From: Salinibacterium sp.
Lineage (GTDB): Bacteria; Actinomycetota; Actinomycetes; Actinomycetales; Microbacteriaceae
Direction: 5' to 3'
Assembly: GCA_015234465.1 (NCBI GenBank)
Contig: JADGNA010000008.1
Span: 310,001-374,000, forward strand
DNA: 64,000 nucleotides
Under the pieces are notes generated by a model. That model ran no database searches, had not been told where the DNA came from, and worked only from the letters and a program-made list of their open reading frames with translations. Position numbers and translations under genes: made by a program. Shown here in pieces: positions 54,201 to 61,483 of this stretch (its first letter is position 1; every line of letters begins with the position of its first letter).

Positions 54201-54522
54201 TCGTTCGCCGCGGCCAGTGCCAGACCCACGCATCCGGCGCCTGGAAGATTTCGAGGCGTTCGTGGGCTTGTTCAGCAAGGTGCTGATCTACCTTGCTCAT
54301 CACCGCCCGTGAGGGTTTCTGCTCGCACGCAACAGAGAAGATGTAATAGCCCTTCAAACTGGCCACGACGGCTGCGTTGAGGCATTCACCCTCCACTTCG
54401 AACTGCACAGGCGTGTTCGCGACGGGCGGGGCTTCCCATCCCAGTTCGTCGACGAATACGCCCTGCAGTCCGTCGACGCCGAAGGTCCGAAGAATTGCTT
54501 GCGTGCGGGTCGACTCGCTCAC
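51298..54522 (-). CDS. Eco57I-type N6-adenine DNA methyltransferase
   Basis: The 1074-aa protein has the gamma-class adenine methylase motifs: FDPTCGSGAFLFAALEVLED (motif I, near residue 507) and GNPPYVKRSEIDGYSVVGYE (motif IV, near residue 730). NPEVIGYIFEQF and GAYYTPHDVTAYM lie before motif I, as in Eco57I-type and BREX PglX-like enzymes. The C-terminal 300 residues may hold the target-recognition domain, since no separate specificity gene is present. It starts with GTG overlapping the helicase stop as GTGA. It is probably the self-marking enzyme of the operon. No nuclease motif is visible, so it is not a complete type IIG enzyme. Confidence 0.9.
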   Translation of the reverse strand: MSESTRTQAILRTFGVDGLQGVFVDELGWEAPPVANTPVQFEVEGECLNAAVVASLKGYYIFSVACEQKPSRAVMSKVDQHLAEQAHERLEIFQAPDAWVWHWPRRTNAGTTTFETEETLPRSLPTFLAQRLVGLEFSITDLRKGVTLVDVRDRVHGNFDVSGVTKRFYERFAQEQIELATAIEGLPARLEIEYSTTLLNRLMFLYFLQKKEFLNGDQSYLENTLRAVRAIKGSDRYYTFYRDALLPLFFDKLNDRDGHIEDPEIRAVLGKIPYVNGGIFGRTTIEVEHAETLLVPDTAFEKIFGFFDEFEWHLDTRPTQNSNEINPEVIGYIFEQFINTASSGKKENGAYYTPHDVTAYMVAQTLIPRVLDDFDDLEGVFELLRTDPDRYIQPSMLKGWDTESGTWNVPPPELSEAWASGPSNWAILDAASESSDLNLAAETWVETFHRRDRVEEIRRRARAGAFRDVNDLVTFNLNGQLLLTDAIDQMADPGALLAFYARLSDLSVFDPTCGSGAFLFAALEVLEDVYAHIIDLAVTTGVADQLGDFSDQTMRPGGKRYFIRKHIAIRNLYGTDLMPGAIETAKLRIFLALAACVDSYEDFKPLPDLDFNLKAGNLVVGLKDAEDVNRIGSDLLAELFLGELQPRIDEHITLYNRFRSAVLADSPEQEELKLALRENEAALRPDCDRTYADVALIPAKDFDEWVENARPFHWFCEFPEIIRRGGFDVVVGNPPYVKRSEIDGYSVVGYETSASADLYAPCYERSLSLTHPRGRHAFVVMASLTVWDAFAPLRGVISKRGGAEWWSTYGKIPGALFRGVRVRNTIVVLGPGEGAFVTRHHIHTAKQRDWLFPTIEYAASARKGDEWPVRGGVATSILERLRNLGAPPTGRSDVVYLRPTASYWFPVLLGPAPVLDSDGRIIEPVDRRLRVVPLGAGENAADVIATLGGRLTYLWWTAISDDFDVYPRETLAPRALAMAARSRDGWADAVADVRQAGRGVSYVSLNKQWYFNVRWNNVRSVTDKLDEIALGALGGDDQDWRNLHILYRQVMRSSGDSAKGRYVTDDELSSLLEW

Positions 54523-57500
54523 TGAGGTCCCCCACTCGCCGATGAATTCGGGTGAAAGCCCATCGACGTCACCAGTTGCACGCGATCGGCTCCGAGGTCG
54601 CGTACGTCTACCAGGAGGTGATCGTCATGAAGTGTCAACAAACGCTCTAGTTGCCCGCCGTCATCGCCGAGAACACGCACGGACCGCAAGATCGCATTCA
54701 CCTCGCTCTTCATGTTCTCGCGCAACGGATTCGAGGTCACAGCCTCAACGAGCTGCCCGATCTGCGCATGAGTCAAGACGGGCAAGTCGATTCGCCCGCT
54801 CTGCTTCGCGAGGAAATCATATAGGCGCTTCCGGAGTCCGTGATTGAGCAGTACGGTGTTCTGCCGCACCTGTTCTGTCATTGCGGCAGCTGCACGTTCG
54901 ACGTGCTCCAAGTGATCGGGCAAAACTCCCGCTGCGGACTCCCCTGGCTCGCTACTCGACAGCGACAGAGCTTCCATAGGCGTGAGGAAAACGAGGTCGG
55001 ACGGCGTTGAACGGACCAGCAAGTCGGTGCCCGCGTCCGTAATCCCATAGGTCACCACGCTCACACCCCGCTCTGCTTCGGCGGACTTCGTCGAGTACAC
55101 GACCTTCTGCAAGTCGAGTGCAATACGTCGGTCCTGATCGGTCGCCCCCTCCCAGATGCCAAGTGCGTAGCTCGAAGAGTCGACTTCACCTTCGTCTTCG
55201 CCGAGATTTGCGGTCCCGTCGAACAGGCCAGCGAGGTCAGTGGTGAAGTCATCGTCGTCGAAGAATCGCTCCCCGCCCCCAAGAATCTGCTCGGAGTTCT
55301 TAAGGCGCTCCAGAAGGCGAGCCCTGAGTTGAATGACTCCTTCGACGCCAGCCTGGGGCAGGAATGACATCACGCGAATGGCGTCAGCGCGCTGTCCAAC
55401 TCGATCGACGCGCCCGGCACGTTGGATCACCTTGATAATCGTCCAGGGCAAATCCCAGTTCACGACGATGGCTGCGTCCTGCAGGTTCTGGCCCTCGCTC
55501 AACACGTCGGTCGTAAGGAGTACGTCGACCTCAGACTCTCCGTCGGGCAAGCCACCCAAGTGCTCGTTGGCTCGTGGTGCGAACCGCCGAGCGATGCGAA
55601 CAACGTCACCCGACTGCCCGCTCGCCGCAGCCAGCGACCGACTCGTCCAACGAGGCAGGTGTTCCGCGAGGTAGTCAACGGTGTCTTTGTATTCGCTGAA
55701 CACAAGGATCTTCTCGCCATCGGCCAGACCATCGACGAGCTTTCCGAGCGCGGCCAGCTTCGAATCGTCCTCGGGAAGCCATCGTCCGAACTGATCAAGA
55801 AGCCCTTGAAGCACGTCAGAATCGGACTGCAGATCTTCTAGCAGCTTCCCTGAGTCGAACAGCAGGGGTCGAACCCACCGAATGCCCTTAGGACGCTTCT
55901 TCGCGACTTGGTCGTACGCCCCCCGCGCGTATGCAAGCCATTGCGCCTGAGTCCAGTCGACGCCCCACGACGGTGAGGCAGCGTCGTCGGATTCGTCAGG
56001 CTCATCAAGATCGCCGTCGTACTCCTCAAGGGCGAAGTACTGGTCAGAAAAGCTGCCAAGAGGTACTGGCAAGTTGTTCGACACCGCATAGCCAAGTACC
56101 GCGTTTCGAGCGATCATCCGCTTGATGGTCAGGATGAAAGCGTGCGCTGACGAGGTCAGGCGCTTGAACGCCGTCGTGCGGATGAACCCAGCGGCAGCCG
56201 AGATTGCCGTGCGGAGGTCTTCGACGAGCTCTGCCTCGTCCTCGTCTACCGCGACTATTCTGTCTTCGAGGTAGAGACCCAACTGATAGCGAGCGTAGGT
56301 GAGACCGGCGACAGCCTCGAAGGTTTCCTCGGTCGCCAAACGGTCGTTTGGGTCTGTGGGCCCGCCTGGATACCGCAATGGCTCAGGTATCCGCTTGGGG
56401 AATCGGAACTCGCTGCCATCAGGGAAGGCGAGCGTCGTCTCACCGGTGGCTTCGTTCGTCTTGCCGTAGGTGGTTTCCAGGAATTTGCGGGTGCGTCGGA
56501 CAAGGAACTCGCTAAGGAGTCGTTGCCAATCTTCATTGTGTTCAGAACGGTCGAAAGCCGACAAGGTATCAAGACGACCTCCCGTCTTTCGCGCAACCTC
56601 GACAGCACCGATCTCAGCGATTAGTCGCTCGGGACGAACGCCGAGGGGTTCGTCTGGCTGCAACTTGAGGCCAAGCTGCCCGCCGATGTCGCTATGACGC
56701 GCGTTGAACATTGTTGCTGTGAGCAAGACGACCTTGCTGTCGTTCTCGTCGATGTAGCTACGAATCGCGTTCCAAGCTTTCCGCTGACGATTTCGCAGGT
56801 TGTGAGATTCGTCTATCAACACCAAACGGAATCGCTTAAGGTCCGGCAAGTCTCGACGGACTGTACTGAGACTGATAACCCGTCCCGGAATGTGGAAGCG
56901 CTCAAGATGTTCTTGCCACATTCTTGTCAGGTTCTTGGGAGCTATGACAAGAACGCTCTCTCCGACAGTCGCAGCAATCGCAGTGCCAGTCAGGGTCTTG
57001 CCGAGGCCGACAACGTCGCCGATGACGGCAATTCCTTTTCGCTCGAGCAGACGCGTCGCAACCCGCACCGCGCTCTCTTGATGGGGAAGCAGAACCTTCC
57101 GCACTTCATTTGGGATGTCGAGGGTCAGGCCGGCCCGAGCGTCGCGTGACAGCTCATAAGCCAGGCGTAGGTAGACGTGGTACGGACTTGGCTGGTCATC
57201 TCGCACCCACGAGCTAGCCAAGACGGTGATCAAGTCCTCAGTCACGTCGATCGAGAACGGGTCATCCCAACGTGCGTCGAACCAACTAGCGAGTTCCGCA
57301 GTGAGTTGTTGGTCGGTCTCCTCAAGGCTCAACTCGCCCTGCTTGCTCATGCCCGCCGACGTGAAGTTGGATGACCCGACGACAGCCTGTTTGAATCCGG
57401 TTGGACCGGACGGCAGATGAGCGACGTAGAGCTTTGCATGGAGTGGCTCCCGCGCGGCGAACTTCACACGCAGGAGACCGCTCTCGAGATCCTTGCGAAG

Positions 57501-57854
57501 CTGTCGCAGACCAGCCTCGTCCGCCTTTGTGGGAACACCCCAAACTAGTTGCTGGGCGAAACCGAGTACCGCTTGCTCGGAGCGTCTGACCGCCGTAGGG
57601 CGATCAACCGGCTGGGTGCCACCTTCAAGCATCTGACGAAGTGCGTCGTCCGCCGACATCGCCATCCCTACCAGTAAGCGCACCGGTGGGCGGCCAGCGT
57701 TAGTGGGCTGCATCTGGCCGATCGCGCCTCGAAGAAGTCGCCACCCTCGCAAATTGAAGTAGCCGACGCAGGCATCGAAGGCGACGGCATGCGGAAGCAC
57801 CTCGTTGAGCGCATCCGACAGCGTCACGTCGCCGTTGTCTACGATCCTGCTCAC
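54519..57854 (-). CDS. PLD-nuclease/SNF2 helicase fusion
   Basis: The 1111-aa protein begins with a phospholipase D-like domain: AFDACVGYFNLRGWRLLRGA, PLHAKLYVAH (HxK near residue 138) and VVGSSNFTSAGM. A SNF2-type helicase follows: GDVVGLGKTLTGTAIAA (motif I, near 278), LVLIDESHNLRN (II, near 346), LLTATMFN (III), LLTTDVLSEGQNLQDA (V) and QRAGRVDRVGQRADAIRVMS (VI, near 811). The C-terminal 250 residues are unassigned. It is the first gene of the operon, has AAGGAGG before its GTG start, and overlaps the methyltransferase start. It likely moves on DNA and may cut it; only one HxK motif is visible, so it may act as a dimer. Confidence 0.9.
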   Translation of the reverse strand: MSRIVDNGDVTLSDALNEVLPHAVAFDACVGYFNLRGWRLLRGAIGQMQPTNAGRPPVRLLVGMAMSADDALRQMLEGGTQPVDRPTAVRRSEQAVLGFAQQLVWGVPTKADEAGLRQLRKDLESGLLRVKFAAREPLHAKLYVAHLPSGPTGFKQAVVGSSNFTSAGMSKQGELSLEETDQQLTAELASWFDARWDDPFSIDVTEDLITVLASSWVRDDQPSPYHVYLRLAYELSRDARAGLTLDIPNEVRKVLLPHQESAVRVATRLLERKGIAVIGDVVGLGKTLTGTAIAATVGESVLVIAPKNLTRMWQEHLERFHIPGRVISLSTVRRDLPDLKRFRLVLIDESHNLRNRQRKAWNAIRSYIDENDSKVVLLTATMFNARHSDIGGQLGLKLQPDEPLGVRPERLIAEIGAVEVARKTGGRLDTLSAFDRSEHNEDWQRLLSEFLVRRTRKFLETTYGKTNEATGETTLAFPDGSEFRFPKRIPEPLRYPGGPTDPNDRLATEETFEAVAGLTYARYQLGLYLEDRIVAVDEDEAELVEDLRTAISAAAGFIRTTAFKRLTSSAHAFILTIKRMIARNAVLGYAVSNNLPVPLGSFSDQYFALEEYDGDLDEPDESDDAASPSWGVDWTQAQWLAYARGAYDQVAKKRPKGIRWVRPLLFDSGKLLEDLQSDSDVLQGLLDQFGRWLPEDDSKLAALGKLVDGLADGEKILVFSEYKDTVDYLAEHLPRWTSRSLAAASGQSGDVVRIARRFAPRANEHLGGLPDGESEVDVLLTTDVLSEGQNLQDAAIVVNWDLPWTIIKVIQRAGRVDRVGQRADAIRVMSFLPQAGVEGVIQLRARLLERLKNSEQILGGGERFFDDDDFTTDLAGLFDGTANLGEDEGEVDSSSYALGIWEGATDQDRRIALDLQKVVYSTKSAEAERGVSVVTYGITDAGTDLLVRSTPSDLVFLTPMEALSLSSSEPGESAAGVLPDHLEHVERAAAAMTEQVRQNTVLLNHGLRKRLYDFLAKQSGRIDLPVLTHAQIGQLVEAVTSNPLRENMKSEVNAILRSVRVLGDDGGQLERLLTLHDDHLLVDVRDLGADRVQLVTSMGFHPNSSASGGPQ

Positions 57855-57874
57855 TTAATCCTCCTTGGCGTTCC

Positions 57875-57891
57875 AGACGGGTTACCCGTCT
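57875..57891. promoter_or_regulatory. Perfect 17-bp palindrome before the defence operon
   Basis: AGACGGGT and ACCCGTCT flank a single T, 21 bases upstream of the helicase start and just outside its ribosome-binding site. It could be an operator or a hairpin in the leader of the defence operon. No regulator gene is adjacent. The rest of the gap to 58085 shows no gene. Confidence 0.5.
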
Positions 57892-58085
57892 TCGACTTTG
57901 AGAGTCGTCCAGTGCAGGATTCGTCAGGACTCATTCTGGCAGACGGTGCCGACACTTGCTCCAGCCATCGGGACGTGTCGAAGCCAAATAGCGCCTTGCC
58001 ATCGCCATCTGGCGCACTACGCCGACGCGCAGGCACCCGGTTGCAACCATTGAAGCCTTGGTGCTCCGGGCGTCAAGTCTTCTAC

Positions 58086-58428
58086 TTATGCGGGCGGCGA
58101 GGCTTGGGCGTCCATGCCTGGCGGGACAAGTGCCTCGATGTCCTCGATGATCGATCGAACGGTTGGGTAGCGGCTCGCAGTGTTGTGCGTGACGCACTTG
58201 TCAGCGATCGCCCGCACCGCTTCACTCGTTGCGTTCAGATCCCTCAGACCCGAGAAGATGAACGAAAGCACGTAGCCAACTGGGGTAGATCTCGTTGGTG
58301 ACGGCGTAGTCTTTTAAGCTGGTCAGGGTCGGGTCCAGTTGGGCCCGCAGCTCGTCGGTGATACAAACGGCCAGCGTTCGCATCTGGTACACCGGGGCGA
58401 ACCCGGTGGGCTGAGTGGCATCAGTCAT
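58086..58428 (-). pseudogene. Frameshifted protein-kinase-like remnant
   Basis: The first frame starts at an ATG (58428) with a perfect ribosome-binding site (AGGAGG, six bases upstream) and reads MTDATQPTGFAPVYQMRTLA up to LKDYAVTNEIYP. A second frame then reads GYVLSFIFSGLRDLNATSEA and IADKCVTHNTASRYPTVRSI, which is the C-lobe end of a Ser/Thr protein kinase (helices F to I; the Arg-Tyr-Pro motif is typical). Dropping one C from the CCCC run at about 58283-58286 joins them as EIYPVGYVLSFIFSG. The catalytic lobe is absent, so it is a broken and internally deleted gene. Confidence 0.6.
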
Positions 58429-58723
58429 GCCACACCTCCTCTTCTTTGAGCGGCGACGAACCCCGGATGGGTTCCTCTCGTATAGCCGCTCTCGGACGAG
58501 GAGGAATTGATCATTATGAACAGCCGGGCGTGGGAGTCAATATTCCGTTCGCGACGTTGTGTATCTCGCAAGGTTCCAGGACCGACGTCGAAGCGCTGTT
58601 CGTCCCGAGCGTGTCGCCTCCTGCGATGTCGGTGGCAAGTGCTGCAATAGATACGTGACCCCATAGCTCGCGTTCCACGAGATCCCCTGATTGAGGTCCC
58701 GTGACTGACGCGCCTGAGGAGGC
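58429..58723. other. Gap between kinase remnant and HEPN gene
   Basis: This 295-base region separates divergently read genes and must hold the promoters for the HEPN/TIR pair and for the broken kinase gene. No frame in it looks coding. The sequence AATAGATACG near 58648 is an AT-rich patch that might contain a -10 element. I see no repeats. Confidence 0.5.
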
Positions 58724-59800
58724 ATGATGAAGATTCCCGAAGACGACCCGTCGAGCGAACACGTTCGCTTGAGCGCAGGGGTCATCCCCGCGCTTGAGCA
58801 CGCTCAGGCGATCAGCAAGTTGATCGATGTTTCCTCGATCCAGGCGAACATCGCGCCGGCGATTCGGGTGCTCGCGAGCGTAGACGGCCTAATGCCGAAG
58901 GTCGACCTCACCAATATCGTGCGGGCCGAGGAGATCATCCTCGCAAGCGCGCTCCCGCAGTTCGACTGGTTCGAGAGTTTCGGTACGAACGTGGCGACGC
59001 AGCATATCTCGGCACTCACGCTGCCTCACCTGGACTGGCTCGGCGACTTCCAGAAGAACTTCGCTTCCCAGCTGGCCCCGCTGATCGCGGTACCGCGCTT
59101 CGAGTTGCCCACCGGGTTCCTCGAAGCGCTGCGCATACTCGACTGGGATCTGCTCTCTCGCCGTTCACTCGTTCCCTCAAACTGGCCGGACGAGTATGAG
59201 GAGCACTTGCCTGGACTCCTCAATCTCGTCAACATCGAGGGCGTACCCGCAGCTTGGGTACCGCGGCGGAGCCTGCTGCTGCGACTCCTCGCGGTCGGTT
59301 CCGCCGAGGAACGCACGGAGCTGCTGATTGCGCACCGCGAAGAGATCCTCCAGGACTGTTTGGATTGGGTTGACGCCCTCGAGGACACTTTCCTCGCACC
59401 TCAGCTGCCCATCGCCAAGAAGGTACTCGCCGCTTGCAAGGACGGTCACTGGGAGGTGGCTGCGATCTCCGCCGTCGCTGTCGTGCATGCAGTAGTCGAG
59501 TCACTGCACTGGGTGAGTGACCGTCAACGGGCAAGCAAGCACCATCGCCTGAGGATGCAGCTTCCGGTTTCGCAGCTGCTCGAGCAAGCGACCAGAGCGC
59601 CGCTCGCGGTGTTCTACGACGACTGGGATCCGAAGTCAGGCAAGCCCCGACCAACTCATCTGACGCGACACGTGGTGTCACACCACCTGGCCGAAGACCA
59701 GGTCAGCGAGCGCAACTGCATCGTCGCCGTAATGTTGATGGCCTCTTTGCTCGTTTCGGTCGAACAGCTCGAGCTCGGACGCCAGGAGGCCGCTGCATGA
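58724..59800 (+). CDS. HEPN-like protein of the defence island
   Basis: The 358-aa protein is mostly helical and ends with a segment typical of HEPN-type abortive-infection proteins: PTHLTRHVVSHHLAEDQVSE followed by RNCIVAVMLMASLLV. RHVVSH near residue 315 fits the Rx4-6H catalytic motif of HEPN ribonucleases. The N-terminal 250 residues are unassigned. The next gene, a TIR protein, begins inside its stop codon (ATGA), so the two are made together. AGGAGG lies one base before the first ATG and four before a second ATG (58727), which may be the true start. The predicted RNase activity is an inference from the motif. Confidence 0.7.
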   Translation: MMKIPEDDPSSEHVRLSAGVIPALEHAQAISKLIDVSSIQANIAPAIRVLASVDGLMPKVDLTNIVRAEEIILASALPQFDWFESFGTNVATQHISALTLPHLDWLGDFQKNFASQLAPLIAVPRFELPTGFLEALRILDWDLLSRRSLVPSNWPDEYEEHLPGLLNLVNIEGVPAAWVPRRSLLLRLLAVGSAEERTELLIAHREEILQDCLDWVDALEDTFLAPQLPIAKKVLAACKDGHWEVAAISAVAVVHAVVESLHWVSDRQRASKHHRLRMQLPVSQLLEQATRAPLAVFYDDWDPKSGKPRPTHLTRHVVSHHLAEDQVSERNCIVAVMLMASLLVSVEQLELGRQEAAA

Positions 59801-60594
59801 ATATCAAACTGCCCTTCCACCAGTACCACTGGAGTCGCCTCGAGAAGGGCTCGACTGTTGTGGTCGAACTCAGCACGGGCGCGAACGTTCGCCTGATGGA
59901 TAGCAGCAACTTCAGCGCGTACAAGAGCGGACGCAACCACCGGTACTTCGGTGGGCTCGCCGCCGAGACTCCGTTCCGAATCGTCGTGCCGTCCACCGGC
60001 AGTTGGTACCTCACCGTTGACCTATGGGGTCTGCGCGCGCAGAACGTCCGCTTCTCCGTTTCGGTCTTGCCGCCCGCGCTGCCCGCCGCGCGCTCCGCGC
60101 AAAGAGCCCCACTATCTGGCATCCGGCACGAGGCCCCACCCGCGCTCGCCCCTGATGACGACGGGCGCACATGGGACGTCTTCATCTCCCATGCTGGTGA
60201 AGATAAGGCTGCCGTTGCACTCCCCCTGGCCGACGCTCTGCGCGAGCGAGGTCTGGAAGTGTGGATCGATGTCACGGAACTTCGAATAGGCGATTCCCTG
60301 CGCCGACGCATCGATCACGGTCTCGCCCATTCGACGTTCGGTGTCGTGGTGTTCTCGAAGAGCTTCTTCGCGAAAGGCTGGCCACAGTACGAGCTGGATG
60401 GGATCGTCGACCTGTCCGTCTCGGGCAAGCAGCGAATGCTGCCCATCTGGCATGAAGTCTCAAAAGACGAAGTACAGCGACACTCCCCCTCCCTGGCCGA
60501 CAAGATCGCCCGAAGCACCGCGATGAGCACCATCGCCGAGATCGCCGATGAGATCGCCGAAGTCGTCAATGAGACGAAGGTCACCGCTCTCTAG
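59797..60594 (+). CDS. DUF1883-TIR domain protein
   Basis: The 265-aa protein has an N-terminal DUF1883 domain (YHWSRLEKGSTVVVELSTGA, NVRLMDSSNFSAYKSG, FRIVVPSTGSWYLTVDLWG), a linker, and a TIR domain from about residue 126 (WDVFISHAGEDKAAVALPLA, VWIDVTELRIGDSLRRRID). Glu199 in WPQYELDGI is at the position of the catalytic Glu of TIR NADases. TIR proteins in Thoeris and related systems consume NAD or make signalling nucleotides when phage is sensed. It is translationally coupled to the HEPN gene and ends two bases into the opposite gene's stop. DUF1883 may be the sensor; this is inference. Confidence 0.9.
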   Translation: MNIKLPFHQYHWSRLEKGSTVVVELSTGANVRLMDSSNFSAYKSGRNHRYFGGLAAETPFRIVVPSTGSWYLTVDLWGLRAQNVRFSVSVLPPALPAARSAQRAPLSGIRHEAPPALAPDDDGRTWDVFISHAGEDKAAVALPLADALRERGLEVWIDVTELRIGDSLRRRIDHGLAHSTFGVVVFSKSFFAKGWPQYELDGIVDLSVSGKQRMLPIWHEVSKDEVQRHSPSLADKIARSTAMSTIAEIADEIAEVVNETKVTAL

Positions 60595-61163
60595 ACAAGC
60601 TCTCCGGCAGCGTCAAGCACCTTGAGGGTCGCGAGCACTGCGCTGTCTCGGTACTGCCTCGATCGGGCCACTTCCCGAACGACCTTGACCACCTCACCTG
60701 CACCGATCACTGTGATCGGCCCGCCGCCAACAACCTGCCCCTCGCACCAGGCTCGGATCTCCGTCTCCGCGGTGCTTGTCGCAAACCGTCCGACGTAGAG
60801 GCGAATCTCGACCTGATCTAGCGCGAACCCGAATCGCTCTGCCGCACTCGCCGCGACGGTGTCTCGTATATGGACATCGTTGAGCAGGGCGTAGAGGGCG
60901 TTGGCCTTGGGATCGGCGCTCGCGCCGCGCACGTGGGCAGCTACCACTCCCCGCGAACCGAAGAACGACTTCACGGTTGCGAGCACCAAGCGATCGGTTC
61001 GCGCCGCGACGAGGTCAACCTCGAAGCCATGTGTCTGCCACTCTTCGTACGCGACTTTACGAGTGCGCCGCTTGACGGGAAACTTCAGCGCGCTCGAAAC
61101 GACCAGCCCCTCGGATTCCATCGCGAGGGCAACGAACTGCTCGAACGCTTCCACCTCCCCCAC
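60591..61163 (-). CDS. PD-(D/E)XK-like protein with variant active site
   Basis: The 190-aa product has the core strand order of a restriction-endonuclease-like fold: GFEVDLVAARTDRLVLATVK followed by SFFGSRGVVAAHV. The first acidic residue (D of VDL) is present, but the usual E-x-K is T-V-K, so catalysis is doubtful or uses another residue. The rest is mixed alpha/beta. GTG at 61163 was chosen; the frame opens earlier at 61280 but over the divergent gene. The stop overlaps the TIR gene's stop. Function unknown; defence context. Confidence 0.6.
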   Translation of the reverse strand: MGEVEAFEQFVALAMESEGLVVSSALKFPVKRRTRKVAYEEWQTHGFEVDLVAARTDRLVLATVKSFFGSRGVVAAHVRGASADPKANALYALLNDVHIRDTVAASAAERFGFALDQVEIRLYVGRFATSTAETEIRAWCEGQVVGGGPITVIGAGEVVKVVREVARSRQYRDSAVLATLKVLDAAGELV

Positions 61164-61172
61164 GCTAGCGTG
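61161..61172. promoter_or_regulatory. Palindrome CACGCTAGCGTG between divergent starts
   Basis: This 12-bp perfect palindrome includes the GTG start of the minus-strand gene and lies six bases before the ATG of the plus-strand gene (61178). With only 14 bases between the two starts, both genes would be leaderless; TAGCGT on the plus strand sits where a leaderless -10 would be. It may serve as a shared operator. Confidence 0.4.
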
Positions 61173-61177
61173 ACTGT

Positions 61178-61438
61178 ATGACGTCAGGCAGATCGGACTG
61201 GATAGCGCCGACTGGCGTGCGTGCAGTCGAGGTGGACGCTTTGGACACTGCGATTCCCGACTCCGCTTTGAGTGACCCACGGCTATCGCTCGCAGCTAAG
61301 GGGCTTTACGCCCTCTTACTTGCCTACCAAAGCCAGCCGATCGATCCATACGACGACGCGATCGAGGACGAAGCCGACATCCGGGCGGCTATCGAGGAGC
61401 TCATCGAGAGCGGCTACGCGGTGCGGGTCGAAAGATGA
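61178..61438 (+). CDS. Small winged-helix-like protein
   Basis: The 86-aa product includes SDPRLSLAAKGLYALLLAYQ and DDAIEDEADIRAAIEELIES then GYAVRVE, which resembles the short winged-helix domain found in replication initiators and DnaD-like proteins and in small island-borne regulators. It begins 14 bases from the divergent nuclease-like gene and may regulate it via the palindrome at 61161. No larger protein is attached. Confidence 0.6.
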   Translation: MTSGRSDWIAPTGVRAVEVDALDTAIPDSALSDPRLSLAAKGLYALLLAYQSQPIDPYDDAIEDEADIRAAIEELIESGYAVRVER

Positions 61439-61483
61439 GGGCGCTCAGGTCGCTTGGCGCCCGAGGTTGCACGTCCTGACTGC

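Noticed and set aside
48203-57854. Assignment of the operon to DISARM or BREX
   Set aside because: The methylase and helicase resemble DrmMI/DrmD and PglX, but DrmA, DrmB, PglZ and BrxC are not present in the window, and McrBC belongs to neither.
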